From Micromonospora_E sp048060115 (GTDB taxonomy: Bacteria; Actinomycetota; Actinomycetes; Mycobacteriales; Micromonosporaceae): a stretch of DNA of 64,000 bases. Of the stretch, positions 34,767-43,345 are shown in pieces (position 1 is the first letter of the stretch; each line of letters begins with the position of its first letter). The notes beneath the pieces are model-generated. The model was given only the letters and a program-made list of their open reading frames with translations, was not told the origin of the DNA and did no database searches. Location: positions 26,685 to 90,684 of the forward strand of contig NZ_JBHMIM010000025.1 in NCBI RefSeq assembly GCF_048060115.1, written 5' to 3'. Made by a program: the position numbers and the translations under genes.

Positions 34767-35449
34767 ACGCCGAACTCGCCGCCGTCATCGACCGCGCCCG
34801 GTTCCTGCTGCTCGACTTCGACGGACCCGTCTGCAAGGTCTTCGCCAACCACCCCGCGCCTCAGGTGGCCGCAACTCTGCGCCGGCTGCTCGTCGACCAG
34901 GGCGTCACCATCCCTCCGGACCTGCTCGACGAACCCGATCCACTCGCCGTGCTGCGCTGGACAGCCGCCCTGAACCGGCCCGCCATCGTCCGCCGGGTCG
35001 ACGACGCGCTACGGGCCGCCGAGGTGGACGCCGTCGCCGTCGCCGAACCCACGCCGTACGCACGGGAAGTCATCGTGGCCGCCCACCACGCCCGACGCGG
35101 CATCGCGATCGTGTCCAACAACAGCGCCGACGCCGTCACTCAGTACCTGATTGCACGACGCCTCGCCGCCTACATCCACCCCGTCATCGGCCGCCCCCAC
35201 GCCGACCCCGCCGGCATGAAACCGAACCCGGCACCGGTGCTTGCCGCCATCCGCGAACTTCACACCCACCCCGAGGAATGCGTACTCATTGGCGACTCAC
35301 CCACCGACATCGAAGCCGCCCAAGCCGTCGGCGTGGCCACCATCGGCTACGCCAACAAACCCCGCAAGTACCACAGCCTCACCAAAGCCGACGCCATCAT
35401 CGGCAGCATGGCCGAAATCGTCACCGCCCTCCACCCCGACGAACTCTAG
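34763..35449 (+). CDS. HAD-family hydrolase, element-borne copy
   Basis: 228 residues with complete HAD motifs: LLLDFDGPVCKVF, AIVSNNSADA, GMKPNPAP and VLIGDSPTDIEAA. Nearly the same protein as that of 17717-18433 (about 85% by eye, no gaps over about 225 residues). Co-translated with the KorSA-like regulator, an arrangement suggesting a role in the element or its control rather than random cargo. Nudix and HAD genes linked to regulators are known in pSAM2-like elements, but the substrate here is unknown. Confidence 0.82.
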   Translation: MNAELAAVIDRARFLLLDFDGPVCKVFANHPAPQVAATLRRLLVDQGVTIPPDLLDEPDPLAVLRWTAALNRPAIVRRVDDALRAAEVDAVAVAEPTPYAREVIVAAHHARRGIAIVSNNSADAVTQYLIARRLAAYIHPVIGRPHADPAGMKPNPAPVLAAIRELHTHPEECVLIGDSPTDIEAAQAVGVATIGYANKPRKYHSLTKADAIIGSMAEIVTALHPDEL

Positions 35450-35530
35450 CCACCAACAACCCGGCACACCGACGCCCCGGACCGCACTACGCGGAAACCG
35501 GGGCGTCACTCATTCCATGCCGCTACGAGA

Positions 35531-36283
35531 TCAGCCGACCTCACCCGACCACGGCGACGCCGAATCCCACACCCGATCAAACCCCGCCACATAGTGGTCG
35601 AACAGGTTCCCGCCCTGCACCCGGCGGAAATGAAACGTCGGACTCGCGTTCCCCGACTCCCCGAACACGTGCGGGGTCACCACCACCTCATCATCGAACC
35701 GCAGCACACTCACGTGATGCGTCACCGCATGCAACCGCACCTCGCAGCCCTCCACCCCGACCAGGCCCCGGTAGTGCGTCAACGAGCTACGGACGATCGC
35801 ACCCAACGTCCCTACCAGGCAATCCTCACGATCCCGCACCGCCACCGCCGCACCGGACGGGTCAGCGAAACACAACCGCACCCGCACACCCGCACCCGCC
35901 CGGTCCGCCAACACCCGCCCGATACGCGGCTGCACCTGCGACAGAAAAGCGCCCGCCAACACCAGCACGTCAACCCGTTCCCGTGCCTCACCCAACAGCC
36001 GTAACCACACATCACGAGGCACCGACGCCCGATCCGGAAACACCTCGATCAACTCCGCCCGCGACGCCTCCGGACGACGATCATTCGCTTCCGCGATCTG
36101 TGGCCACAGATACGCCTCCTCCGCACCCAACCGACGCGCCACGACCCACCGATGCCGTCGATGCGGAACACGTCCCGAACTGATCCACCGCTCCACCGTC
36201 TTCGGATCCACCTCACACTCAGCCGCAAGATCCTCCACCGGAACACCACGACGAACCATCACCGTCCGGAGACGTTCATTCAT
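35531..36283 (-). CDS. HTH protein with a C-terminal phospholipase-D-like (DUF5919-type) domain
   Basis: 250 residues. Helix-turn-helix at the N-terminus (VEDLAAECEVDPKTVERWISSGRVPHRRHRWVVARRL) followed by a domain with VDVLVLAGAFL, RVRLCFADPSG and a final FDHYVAGFDRVWDSA, the pattern of PLD-like DUF5919 proteins. A classical HKD motif is not evident, so nuclease or lipase activity is doubtful. Convergent with the HAD gene. The ATG at 36283 is preferred over a GTG two codons earlier. Confidence 0.65.
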   Translation of the reverse strand: MNERLRTVMVRRGVPVEDLAAECEVDPKTVERWISSGRVPHRRHRWVVARRLGAEEAYLWPQIAEANDRRPEASRAELIEVFPDRASVPRDVWLRLLGEARERVDVLVLAGAFLSQVQPRIGRVLADRAGAGVRVRLCFADPSGAAVAVRDREDCLVGTLGAIVRSSLTHYRGLVGVEGCEVRLHAVTHHVSVLRFDDEVVVTPHVFGESGNASPTFHFRRVQGGNLFDHYVAGFDRVWDSASPWSGEVG

Positions 36284-36569
36284 ACCCACTATTAGACGGA
36301 CAACCAGCAGGACGTTTCAACCCCGTCCCCCGACGTTTCGCAGAATACGAAGACGTCCCCCACCAGTCCAACCCCGTGGATGCGACGACACACCAATCCC
36401 TATTCACTACCCCAGTCGCGCGAAAACCCCTGCCGGCGTGCAGCCCGTCATAGCCGCGCCGGCAGGTGAGCACGACACCACACCGGTCGGGGACCGGGGA
36501 CAGGACCCCCCGCCCAACCCGGCCCCGACCGGCCCTCTCCACACCCGCGCCCACCGGAGGTTCCCGACC

Positions 36570-36914
36570 ATGACCAACGGCCAGCACCCCACCGACCTAC
36601 CATCAGCCGACTACTTCACCCCCGTACCCCCACCCCGACCAACCACCCTCGCCGACACCGACGAACACCCCCGCTACGTCATCCACATCCCCATCCACGC
36701 ACGCGACCTCACCGCCGCCATCGAGATGGCCCACACCATCGCCGTCACCCTCGCCGACTTCCGCACCTACCTACGCGGACTCGACTACCCCGAAACCACC
36801 GTCACCATCGAGGGCGACCAGGAGCAGCACCACCGCGTCATCTGCAACCTCCAACGCCCCGACGGCACCCGCTGCGAACAACTCAACGCCCACGAAGCAC
36901 CCTGCGCCAGGTAG
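36570..36914 (+). CDS. Small AICE cargo protein of unknown function
   Basis: 114 residues: proline-rich N-terminus, a central helical part (DLTAAIEMAHTIAVTLADFRTYLRGL) and a C-terminal Cys-containing tail (CNLQRPDGTRCEQLNAHEAPC) that may bind zinc. GGAGG precedes the ATG at good distance. Family not recognised. Confidence 0.6.
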   Translation: MTNGQHPTDLPSADYFTPVPPPRPTTLADTDEHPRYVIHIPIHARDLTAAIEMAHTIAVTLADFRTYLRGLDYPETTVTIEGDQEQHHRVICNLQRPDGTRCEQLNAHEAPCAR

Positions 36915-37186
36915 CAGAGTCCTGGACAGACGGAGGCGGCAGCTCACACGCCCAGCCCTCGCCCAGCCCTCGCGAGTTGCCGAATAGTTCTGTATTGGAT
37001 CAAGACGCCGCGCCCAGCGCGGCGCGCGGGCGGAACACCGCCCGGCGGCAAGCCGCCCCGGACCGCTACGCGGCCGGGGCGGAAGTCCACCGTCACGCCG
37101 GCCAGCCGCCCGCCGCGCCGCGCCCATTTAGTTGAAGCCTCCCGCGAGCGCTCCGACTCAAGGACGGGTGGCGCGGTTGGGGCGAC
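36915..37186. other. G+C-rich hairpin-forming intergenic region
   Basis: Between convergent genes; segments such as GCGGCGCGCGGGCGG and CCGCCCCGG...CCGGGGCGG (around 37050-37082) form stable stems, so it probably terminates transcription from both sides. A replication origin role cannot be excluded. Confidence 0.4.
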
Positions 37187-39622
37187 TCAGCCGACGCTGC
37201 TCTGTCGTCGCCAGTGGGCGAGGTTGCTACGGGTGGCCAGAGTGTCGGGGTGGTCGGGTCCCAGCACCCGCAGCACATCGGCGAGCAGCTCCTCGAACGC
37301 GGTGACCGCGCCGGCCGGGTCACCAGCTCCACCCCGCCAGCCGGCAAGGTCGCTACGGGTGATCAGAGTGTGGGGGTGGTCGGGTCCCAGCACCCGCAGC
37401 CGATCGGTAAGCAGCTCCTCGAACGCGGTGACCGCGCCGGCCGGGTCACCAGCTTCGCCCCGCCAACGGGCGAGGTTGTTGCGGATGGTCAGAGTGTCGG
37501 GGTGGTCGGGTCCCAGCACCCGCAGCACATCGGTAAGCAGCTCCTCGAACGCGGTGGCCGCGCCGGCCGGGTCACCAGCTTCACCCCGCCAGCCGGCAAG
37601 GTTGTTGCGGGTGGCCAGAGTGTCGGGGTGGTCGGGTCCCAGCACCCGCAGCCGATCGGTAAGCAGCTCCTCGAACGCGGTGGCCGCGCCGGCCGGGTCA
37701 CCAGCTTCACCCCGCCAGGAGGCGAGGTTGCTGCGGGTGGCCAGAGTGTGGGGGTGGTCGGGTCCCTGCACTCGCAGCCGATCGGTAAGCAGCTCCTCGA
37801 GGGCGGTGGCCGCGCCGGCCGGGTCACCAGCTTCACCCCGCCAGTGGGCGAGGTTGTTGCGGGTGGTCAGAGTGTCGGGGTGGTCGGGTCCCTGCACCCG
37901 CAGCGCATCGGCGAGCAGCTCCTCGAGGGCGGTGGCCGCGCCGGCCGGGTCACCAGCTTCACCCCGCCAGTGGGCGAGGTTGCTGCGGGCGGTCAGAGTG
38001 TCGGGGTGGTCGGGTCCCAGCACCCGCCGCACATCGGCGAGCAACTCCTCGAGGGCGGTAGCCGCAGCCCCGACTTGTCCGGTTTCCCCGAGGCTGCGGA
38101 GGCTGCGAAACAGCAACGCATGAGCATCGGGCTGCAGGAGTGCATCACCGCTGGCCGTCCGTAGAGCGACGGCGTTGGCCCGCAAGGTCTGAGTCGTGTC
38201 GTGGTCACGGTCGATGGTCGGCCAGATAGCCAGAAGAGCGTCAGCGGCGGTCCGGGCAACGGCGGCGAGGTGGACCGGGTGGAGGGGGTCGAGGGTGACC
38301 CGCTGCACCAGGGCGTGGACACGGACCAAACCGGATTGCGGGTCGTGAGTGAACAAACTCAACCGGTGTAGGTTGCGCAGCGCGTCCCGCACCTCGTCCA
38401 CGGCCACTTCCCGTCCGCTGCGGTCCGCGAGATACACGACGGCCGCACCGGTGGTGAATACGGCCTCGGGGATGCCGTTAGGGTCCAGCACGGCGGCGAG
38501 ATTCAGCACATACCTGGCCAGCCCGGCCGGCGGATGACCGTCCGCCACGTCGATCGACAACGACCAGGTGACGGCGACCGTCGCCCGGTGCCCATCCGGT
38601 AGAGCGTCATCAGGCGGGACAAGATCAGCCAACTTCTTCCGCCGGTCAGCGAGTCGTGTCCGGTAGCCGGCAGGATCGATACCCCGGTCTCGGATGAACG
38701 CGGCCGCTTGCGCCAACGCCAACGGCAGACACCCCAACTCAGCGGCCAACGCCGTCAGATCGTCATCCCGGTCATTACCGGCACCGATCGCATCACGTAG
38801 GTAGGCGACAGCGTCCCCCAAACTGAACACGTCAACGTCGACCAAGACGCGGCCGTCCGTATCCAGCACCGGATCACGGCGACGGGTCGTCACCACCGTC
38901 CGACCATTGCGATTGTTCGGCGGCCACCAGTCCGCCGCATCACCGGGGCTGTCAAGGTTGTCCAATACAACCAGCCACCGCTTCGAGGTGCGCTCCAACC
39001 ACGACACGAACCGGCTAGCGGCCGCCTCATCGTCCCCATCCCCGGCCAGAGCGGCACCCACTGCGCGGGCAGCTTCGGCATAGCGGGCGACGATCGCGTC
39101 ACGACTCGACGCCGTAACCCACACCACCACATCCACCTCCCGACCCCGCTCCAACCGGCGCGCGAACTCCGCCGCCAACTGGGTCTTTCCCACCCCACCC
39201 ATCCCTGACAACACCTGCGTCAACACCGCCGTCCGGCCCGCTTTCGCCGCACGCGCCAGAACCACGCCCACGGGCCGGTCCTGAAACCACGCCGCCCGCT
39301 CCGGGACCCGCCCGACACGCTCCGCCGCGCCCACCAGCACCGACGGTGGACCGGGCTTGGCGCGCCGCGCCATGAACCCGTCAACCAAGGTCATCAACGA
39401 CAGCACGCCGCTGGCAATCCCCGCGATCCAGCCAGCCTGTTCCGTACCCGCCCAGCCGAACCGGGGCAGCCCCCACCCCCACGGGTTCCACCAAGCAAAC
39501 ACTGCCACCAGGCCACAGGCGACAGCCAAGGACGCGAACACCACCGTTCGCCGCCGCCACCGACGAGGAAACACCCGAGCCACGCCACCATCATCGACGA
39601 CAAGCACAATCACCGAACTCAC
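37187..39622 (-). CDS. Membrane-anchored NB-ARC/TPR STAND protein (candidate defence gene)
   Basis: 811 residues. Two hydrophobic spans (about 27-45 and 65-82) at the N-terminus, an NB-ARC ATPase with P-loop SGMGGVGKTQLA (about 138-149), Walker B RWLVVLDNLD, a TTRRRD sensor motif and GCLPLALAQAAAFI (GLPL-type motif), a winged-helix-like linker, and seven 42-residue TPRs with core VLGPDHPDTLATRNNLA and EAGDPAGAATALEELL. This plan (effector/membrane part, STAND switch, repeat sensor) matches bacterial NLR-like proteins, several of which sense phage (family knowledge); defence is inferred. The exact start is uncertain (TTG 39661 or GTG 39622). Last cargo gene before the right att site. Confidence 0.8.
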   Translation of the reverse strand: MSSVIVLVVDDGGVARVFPRRWRRRTVVFASLAVACGLVAVFAWWNPWGWGLPRFGWAGTEQAGWIAGIASGVLSLMTLVDGFMARRAKPGPPSVLVGAAERVGRVPERAAWFQDRPVGVVLARAAKAGRTAVLTQVLSGMGGVGKTQLAAEFARRLERGREVDVVVWVTASSRDAIVARYAEAARAVGAALAGDGDDEAAASRFVSWLERTSKRWLVVLDNLDSPGDAADWWPPNNRNGRTVVTTRRRDPVLDTDGRVLVDVDVFSLGDAVAYLRDAIGAGNDRDDDLTALAAELGCLPLALAQAAAFIRDRGIDPAGYRTRLADRRKKLADLVPPDDALPDGHRATVAVTWSLSIDVADGHPPAGLARYVLNLAAVLDPNGIPEAVFTTGAAVVYLADRSGREVAVDEVRDALRNLHRLSLFTHDPQSGLVRVHALVQRVTLDPLHPVHLAAVARTAADALLAIWPTIDRDHDTTQTLRANAVALRTASGDALLQPDAHALLFRSLRSLGETGQVGAAATALEELLADVRRVLGPDHPDTLTARSNLAHWRGEAGDPAGAATALEELLADALRVQGPDHPDTLTTRNNLAHWRGEAGDPAGAATALEELLTDRLRVQGPDHPHTLATRSNLASWRGEAGDPAGAATAFEELLTDRLRVLGPDHPDTLATRNNLAGWRGEAGDPAGAATAFEELLTDVLRVLGPDHPDTLTIRNNLARWRGEAGDPAGAVTAFEELLTDRLRVLGPDHPHTLITRSDLAGWRGGAGDPAGAVTAFEELLADVLRVLGPDHPDTLATRSNLAHWRRQSSVG
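37191..38073 (-). repeat. Seven tandem 126-bp repeats encoding TPRs
   Basis: The block repeats with a strict 126-base period (for example GGGGTGGTCGGGTCC near 37241, 37367, 37493, 37619, 37745, 37871 and 37997). Neighbouring units differ at only a few positions, indicating recent expansion or gene conversion inside the sensor region. Confidence 0.85.
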
Positions 39623-40128
39623 CGAGTCGGGATCACGTCGTCGCTGTCGGGGCCAGTCCAACAGCGGCAGGCCGACCTACGAAGATCAACTACGACAACG
39701 CCAGTACAAACGAGAGCCGAAGCGGCTGCGAGAGGCCGGCCGCAGGTCAGCGCGCCGACGTGCGCGGTTCGACCCGATCCGCAGCCCAGACGCGGGTTAG
39801 GGGTTCGAGTCCCCGCCTTCGGCGTGGTCGACGGCGGCAGGGCGGTCCGGAAGCCGGCGGGGTTGGCCGCCGTCGTGGTCGGGGCTTCCGGCTGCCGCGC
39901 CAGTCCACAACCCGGACTGGCTTGCCACCGACACCGATCGCGCCGAGTCCGTACCGCGCGGGGGATGCGTCCCCGGCCGCCGCCGGCACCGCCCGGACTG
40001 TCCAAGATCAGGGCGTCTCCAGGGCGTCAGGGCGTCTCCAGGGCGTCAGATGACGACCAAAGTTGACCATGAACGACCATCGACGACGGGGAGTCCGCGC
40101 AGCTCAGCGCCTTGATCGGCGTACTGAT
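39623..40128. other. Right end of the element, without a clear gene
   Basis: No convincing frame on either strand. It contains a T-arm-like GGGGTTCGAGTCCCC (39800-39814) with no matching acceptor or anticodon arm, and the integrase-type CAGGGCGTC repeats near 40009-40047. Confidence 0.5.
40009..40047. repeat. Right-end CAGGGCGTC repeats (putative integrase/Xis arm sites)
   Basis: Four copies at 40009, 40020, 40028 and 40039; the pairs 40009/40020 and 40028/40039 have the same 11-base spacing as the pair at the left end. About 80-120 bases from the att core, a typical arm-site distance. Confidence 0.65.
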
Positions 40129-40136
40129 CTGGGGTG

Positions 40137-40564
<428 letters not shown>

Positions 40565-40572
40565 GAGTACCA

Positions 40573-40578
40573 ATCGTA
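40573..40578 (-). promoter_or_regulatory. Probable -10 element of rnpB
   Basis: TACGAT on the minus strand, 9 bases before the predicted 5' end of RNase P RNA. No good -35 was seen. It overlaps no gene but lies just 3' of the histidine phosphatase stop. Confidence 0.55.
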
Positions 40579-40590
40579 CGCAGCCCTCGA

Positions 40591-41199
40591 TCACCGCCGA
40601 GCGACAGGCTGGCCGCGATCGTCCAGCGGCAGGTGGCCGATGTCGTTGAAGCTCACCAAGGTCGGCGCAGCATCGGCACGCCACTGCACGATGGTCAACC
40701 CGCAGTTGAGCTGGTTGAGCCCGAGCCATCGCCAGAACGGCGCGTCCAGCGCATGGCGAACGAACCAGCCGATCACGAAGTTGTGCGTCACCACCAGCTC
40801 GTACCGGTCGACGTCGCCGACCCGCCCCCAGTGGTTCACCGCTGCCTGGACCCGTACCGCCCCCGGGTCGCGCTCCAGTTCCGGGACCGCGTCGAGGAAA
40901 TCGGCGTACCGCTGCGGCACCGCCTGGTCGGCACGCCCGGGAGTTGGTACCGGCGTCACGTCGGCGGCGAACCGACACTCGTGCACCGGGACCCCCGGCA
41001 GAAAGGCGGAGACCTCCTCGGCGGTCTGCGCCGCACGCGCCGCCGGTCCGTGGTGGACGGCGTCGAACGGCACCGCACGCAACCGGGCACCGAGTCGGCG
41101 CGCCTGCCGCCGGCCCAGCTCCGACAGACCTGCGTCCGGACCATGCCGGTCGTCGCGCTGCTCGCCGTGCCGCACCAGGTACACCACTGTTCGCGCCAT
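40591..41199 (-). CDS. Histidine phosphatase superfamily protein
   Basis: 202 residues. Catalytic YLVRHGE (phosphohistidine) near the N-terminus, LSELGRRQARRLGARL and second catalytic His in LVVTHNFVIGWFV. Belongs to the phosphoglycerate-mutase-like branch; the substrate is not predictable. Directly upstream of rnpB on the same strand. Confidence 0.85.
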   Translation of the reverse strand: MARTVVYLVRHGEQRDDRHGPDAGLSELGRRQARRLGARLRAVPFDAVHHGPAARAAQTAEEVSAFLPGVPVHECRFAADVTPVPTPGRADQAVPQRYADFLDAVPELERDPGAVRVQAAVNHWGRVGDVDRYELVVTHNFVIGWFVRHALDAPFWRWLGLNQLNCGLTIVQWRADAAPTLVSFNDIGHLPLDDRGQPVARR

Positions 41200-41299
41200 C
41201 CGACCATCATCCAGGTCACCACCTACCAGCTCCCGGTCGAGCAGCCGTACGCCGGAAAATGGCGTGTCCCGCCCGGCAAACCGCCGCTACCATCACGCG

Positions 41300-42337
41300 G
41301 TGCTGACCGCAGACGAGTCGATCATCGACGGCAACAACTGGACGGACCCGGTCTGGCGCGACGGCGTACGGCGGTGGATCGGCGAGCAGCTCGCCGCAGG
41401 TGGCACGCCGGTCGTCGGCCCGGTCGAGCAGCAACGGGTACGCCCCTGGTCAGTGACCTACCGCGCGCCCAGCACCGCCGGATGGCACTGATTCAAGGCG
41501 AACACGTTCGGCTGCCGTTACGAGGCTCCGCTCGCCGTCGGCCTCGCCGGCTGGGTGCCGGACGCGGTCCTCTGCCCGCTGGCCACGCATCCCGTACGCG
41601 GCTGGCTGCTCACCGCCGACGCGGGTGCCACCCTGCGTGACGCCCTCGAGCAGCGGCGGGGCGGCGCGGATGCGCCACGCGACGCCGACGCCGAGCTGCC
41701 GCACTGGGTCGCGCTGCTGGAGCAGTACGCCGACCTGCAGCGTGCCCTGGCACCGCGAGCCGAGGAGATGGTGGCGCTCGGCGTACCGGATCAGCGGCCG
41801 GACCGGCTGCCGACGCTGCTGGCCGACCTGCTCGACGATCCGTCGGTACGGACCGGCCTCGGCCCCGACCGGGTGGCCGCGGTCACCGCGACGACGCCGG
41901 ACGTGGCCCGTTGGTGTGCCGAGTTGGCCGCCGATGGGATGCCCGTATCGCTGCAGCACGACGACCTGCACGACGGCAATGTCTTCGTGACCGGTGACGA
42001 CGCGACCGCGCCGTACCGCTTCTTCGACTGGGGTGACGCGAGCGTCGCGCACCCGTTCGGGACGCTGCTGGTGACGTTGTCGTCGGCGTCGTACGGGTTC
42101 GGGCTGGCGCCTGGTGACCCGTGGCTGTCGCGGCTGCGTGACGCGTACCTGTCGGGTTGGCCGGGCGACGGCGCGGCGCTGCGCCGCAGCGCGACCCTGG
42201 CCTGCCGGGTGACCCGGATCAGCCGGGCGCTGTCGTGGCGGCGGGCGCTGGACCGCGCGGCGTCGCCGCTCGACGACGACGTGCGCGACGCGCCCGCCGA
42301 GTGGCTGGCCGAGCTGACCGAGCCCGACGTCGGCTGA
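41300..42337 (+). pseudogene. Phosphotransferase (APH/choline-kinase fold) interrupted by one in-frame TGA
   Basis: From GTG 41300 the frame reads 63 codons to TGA (41489-41491), and the same frame continues uninterrupted for another 282 codons to 42337. The stop lies exactly where the family has Trp (TAGWH-stop-FKANTFGCRYEAPLAVGLAGW; relatives have WFKA), so TGG to TGA is the simplest explanation. The rest is intact: catalytic LQHDDLHDGNVFV and metal-binding FFDWGD. A GTG at 41555 could still start the C-terminal part, but without the N-lobe. Sequencing error is possible. Confidence 0.78.
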
Positions 42338-42470
42338 GCGCGCCGCCGCCCCGGGATCGCTTCCGATGCCCTCGCTGGTTGCCACAGCGACGGCGGCCGT
42401 CCGGGCTCGACAGGATGGTGGCCTTCGTGGCCGCAGAGCAGAAGCGTCCCGACCGGTGGGGTCGACCCAC

Positions 42471-43232
42471 TCAGCGCAGGGCGCGCACGAGCAGCAGTAC
42501 GCCGATGCCGACGCCGAAGATGACGATCCCGAAGCGCAGCACGGTCGGCGGGAGTCGGCGCACCACCCGTGCGCCGACGTAGCCGCCGACGATGGTGGCC
42601 GGGGCGACGACGGCGGCCGCGGCCCAGTTGACCGGGCCGAAGATGGCGAACACGGCGACCGTGGTCACCCCGACCGCCGCCGAGAGCAGGTTCTTCAGCG
42701 CGACGACCCCGTTGAGGGCTTCGTCGAGCACCAGGGCCAGGCCGGCGACCAGCATCACCCCCAGCGCCGCGCCGAAGTAGCCGCCGTACGCGGAGCAGAA
42801 GAAGGTCATCGCCTGCACGGACCATTGTTCGCGGCGCGGTGGCAGGTCGCGGGGTTCGCCGACGATGCGCCGCAGCTGGTTCTGGAAGCCGAGCACGGCC
42901 GCCGCGCTGATCACCAGGAACGGCACGATCAGCTCGAAGGCCCGGGGTGGGGTGACCAGCAGCAGGACGCAGCCGAGGACCGCTCCGACGATGGCGGTCG
43001 GCACGAGGCGCCAGATTCGGCGCCGGCGGGGCAGGTCGTCCCGGCTGCCGACGGTGCTCGCCAGGTAGCCGGGGCAGACTGCGATCGCGTTGGTGACGTT
43101 CGCGGTGACCGGTGGCAGTCCGATGGCGATCAGGGCCGGAAAGGTGATCAGCGATCCACCGCCGGCGGCGGCGTTGACGGTGCCCGCCGCCAGCCCTGCC
43201 GCGACGAGCAGGCCCAGCTCGGGGATGTCCAC
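42471..43232 (-). CDS. TSUP-family (TauE/SafE-like) membrane permease
   Basis: 253 residues with eight predicted spans and the TSUP half-repeat signatures AGTVNAAAGGGSLITFPALIAIGLPPVTANVTNAIAV in outline and its second copy near GGYFGAALGVMLV/ALNGVVALKNLLS. These carry sulfonates, sulfite or similar anions (family knowledge). GTG start at 43232. Confidence 0.85.
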   Translation of the reverse strand: MDIPELGLLVAAGLAAGTVNAAAGGGSLITFPALIAIGLPPVTANVTNAIAVCPGYLASTVGSRDDLPRRRRIWRLVPTAIVGAVLGCVLLLVTPPRAFELIVPFLVISAAAVLGFQNQLRRIVGEPRDLPPRREQWSVQAMTFFCSAYGGYFGAALGVMLVAGLALVLDEALNGVVALKNLLSAAVGVTTVAVFAIFGPVNWAAAAVVAPATIVGGYVGARVVRRLPPTVLRFGIVIFGVGIGVLLLVRALR

Positions 43233-43254
43233 CCGTCGGAGCCTAGCGCCAAGA

Positions 43255-43323
43255 TCGCGGCGATCTTGCGCTTATCGAGGGACAATTTGGACGAATGCTC
43301 TCGATAATCGCAAGATCGTCGCG
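43255..43323. repeat. Nested palindromic element between tsup and rnhA-fusion genes
   Basis: Left arm around 43256-43279 (ending CTTGCGCTTATCGAG) pairs with 43300-43323 (starting CTCGATAATCGCAAG) with two or three mismatches, loop about 20 bases. A smaller stem AAGATCGC/GCGATCTT (43251-43267) sits at the left side. Located between convergent genes, it may be a terminator or a dispersed palindromic repeat. Confidence 0.6.
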
Positions 43324-43345
43324 GATAGAGGGGGTGCAGGAGGGG

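Noticed and set aside
37214..38164. Plus-strand repetitive frames and possible CRISPR-like array
   Set aside because: The 126-bp repeats have no separate spacers and encode TPRs on the minus strand; plus-strand frames are shadows of them.
39800..39814. tRNA-like T-arm GGGGTTCGAGTCCCC near the right end of the element
   Set aside because: No matching acceptor stem, D-arm or anticodon arm could be found around it, so it is not a tRNA gene; a remnant is possible but unsupported.
41489..41491. Selenocysteine codon in the phosphotransferase
   Set aside because: The family has Trp, not Cys, at this position and no selenocysteine insertion element was seen; a nonsense mutation is simpler.
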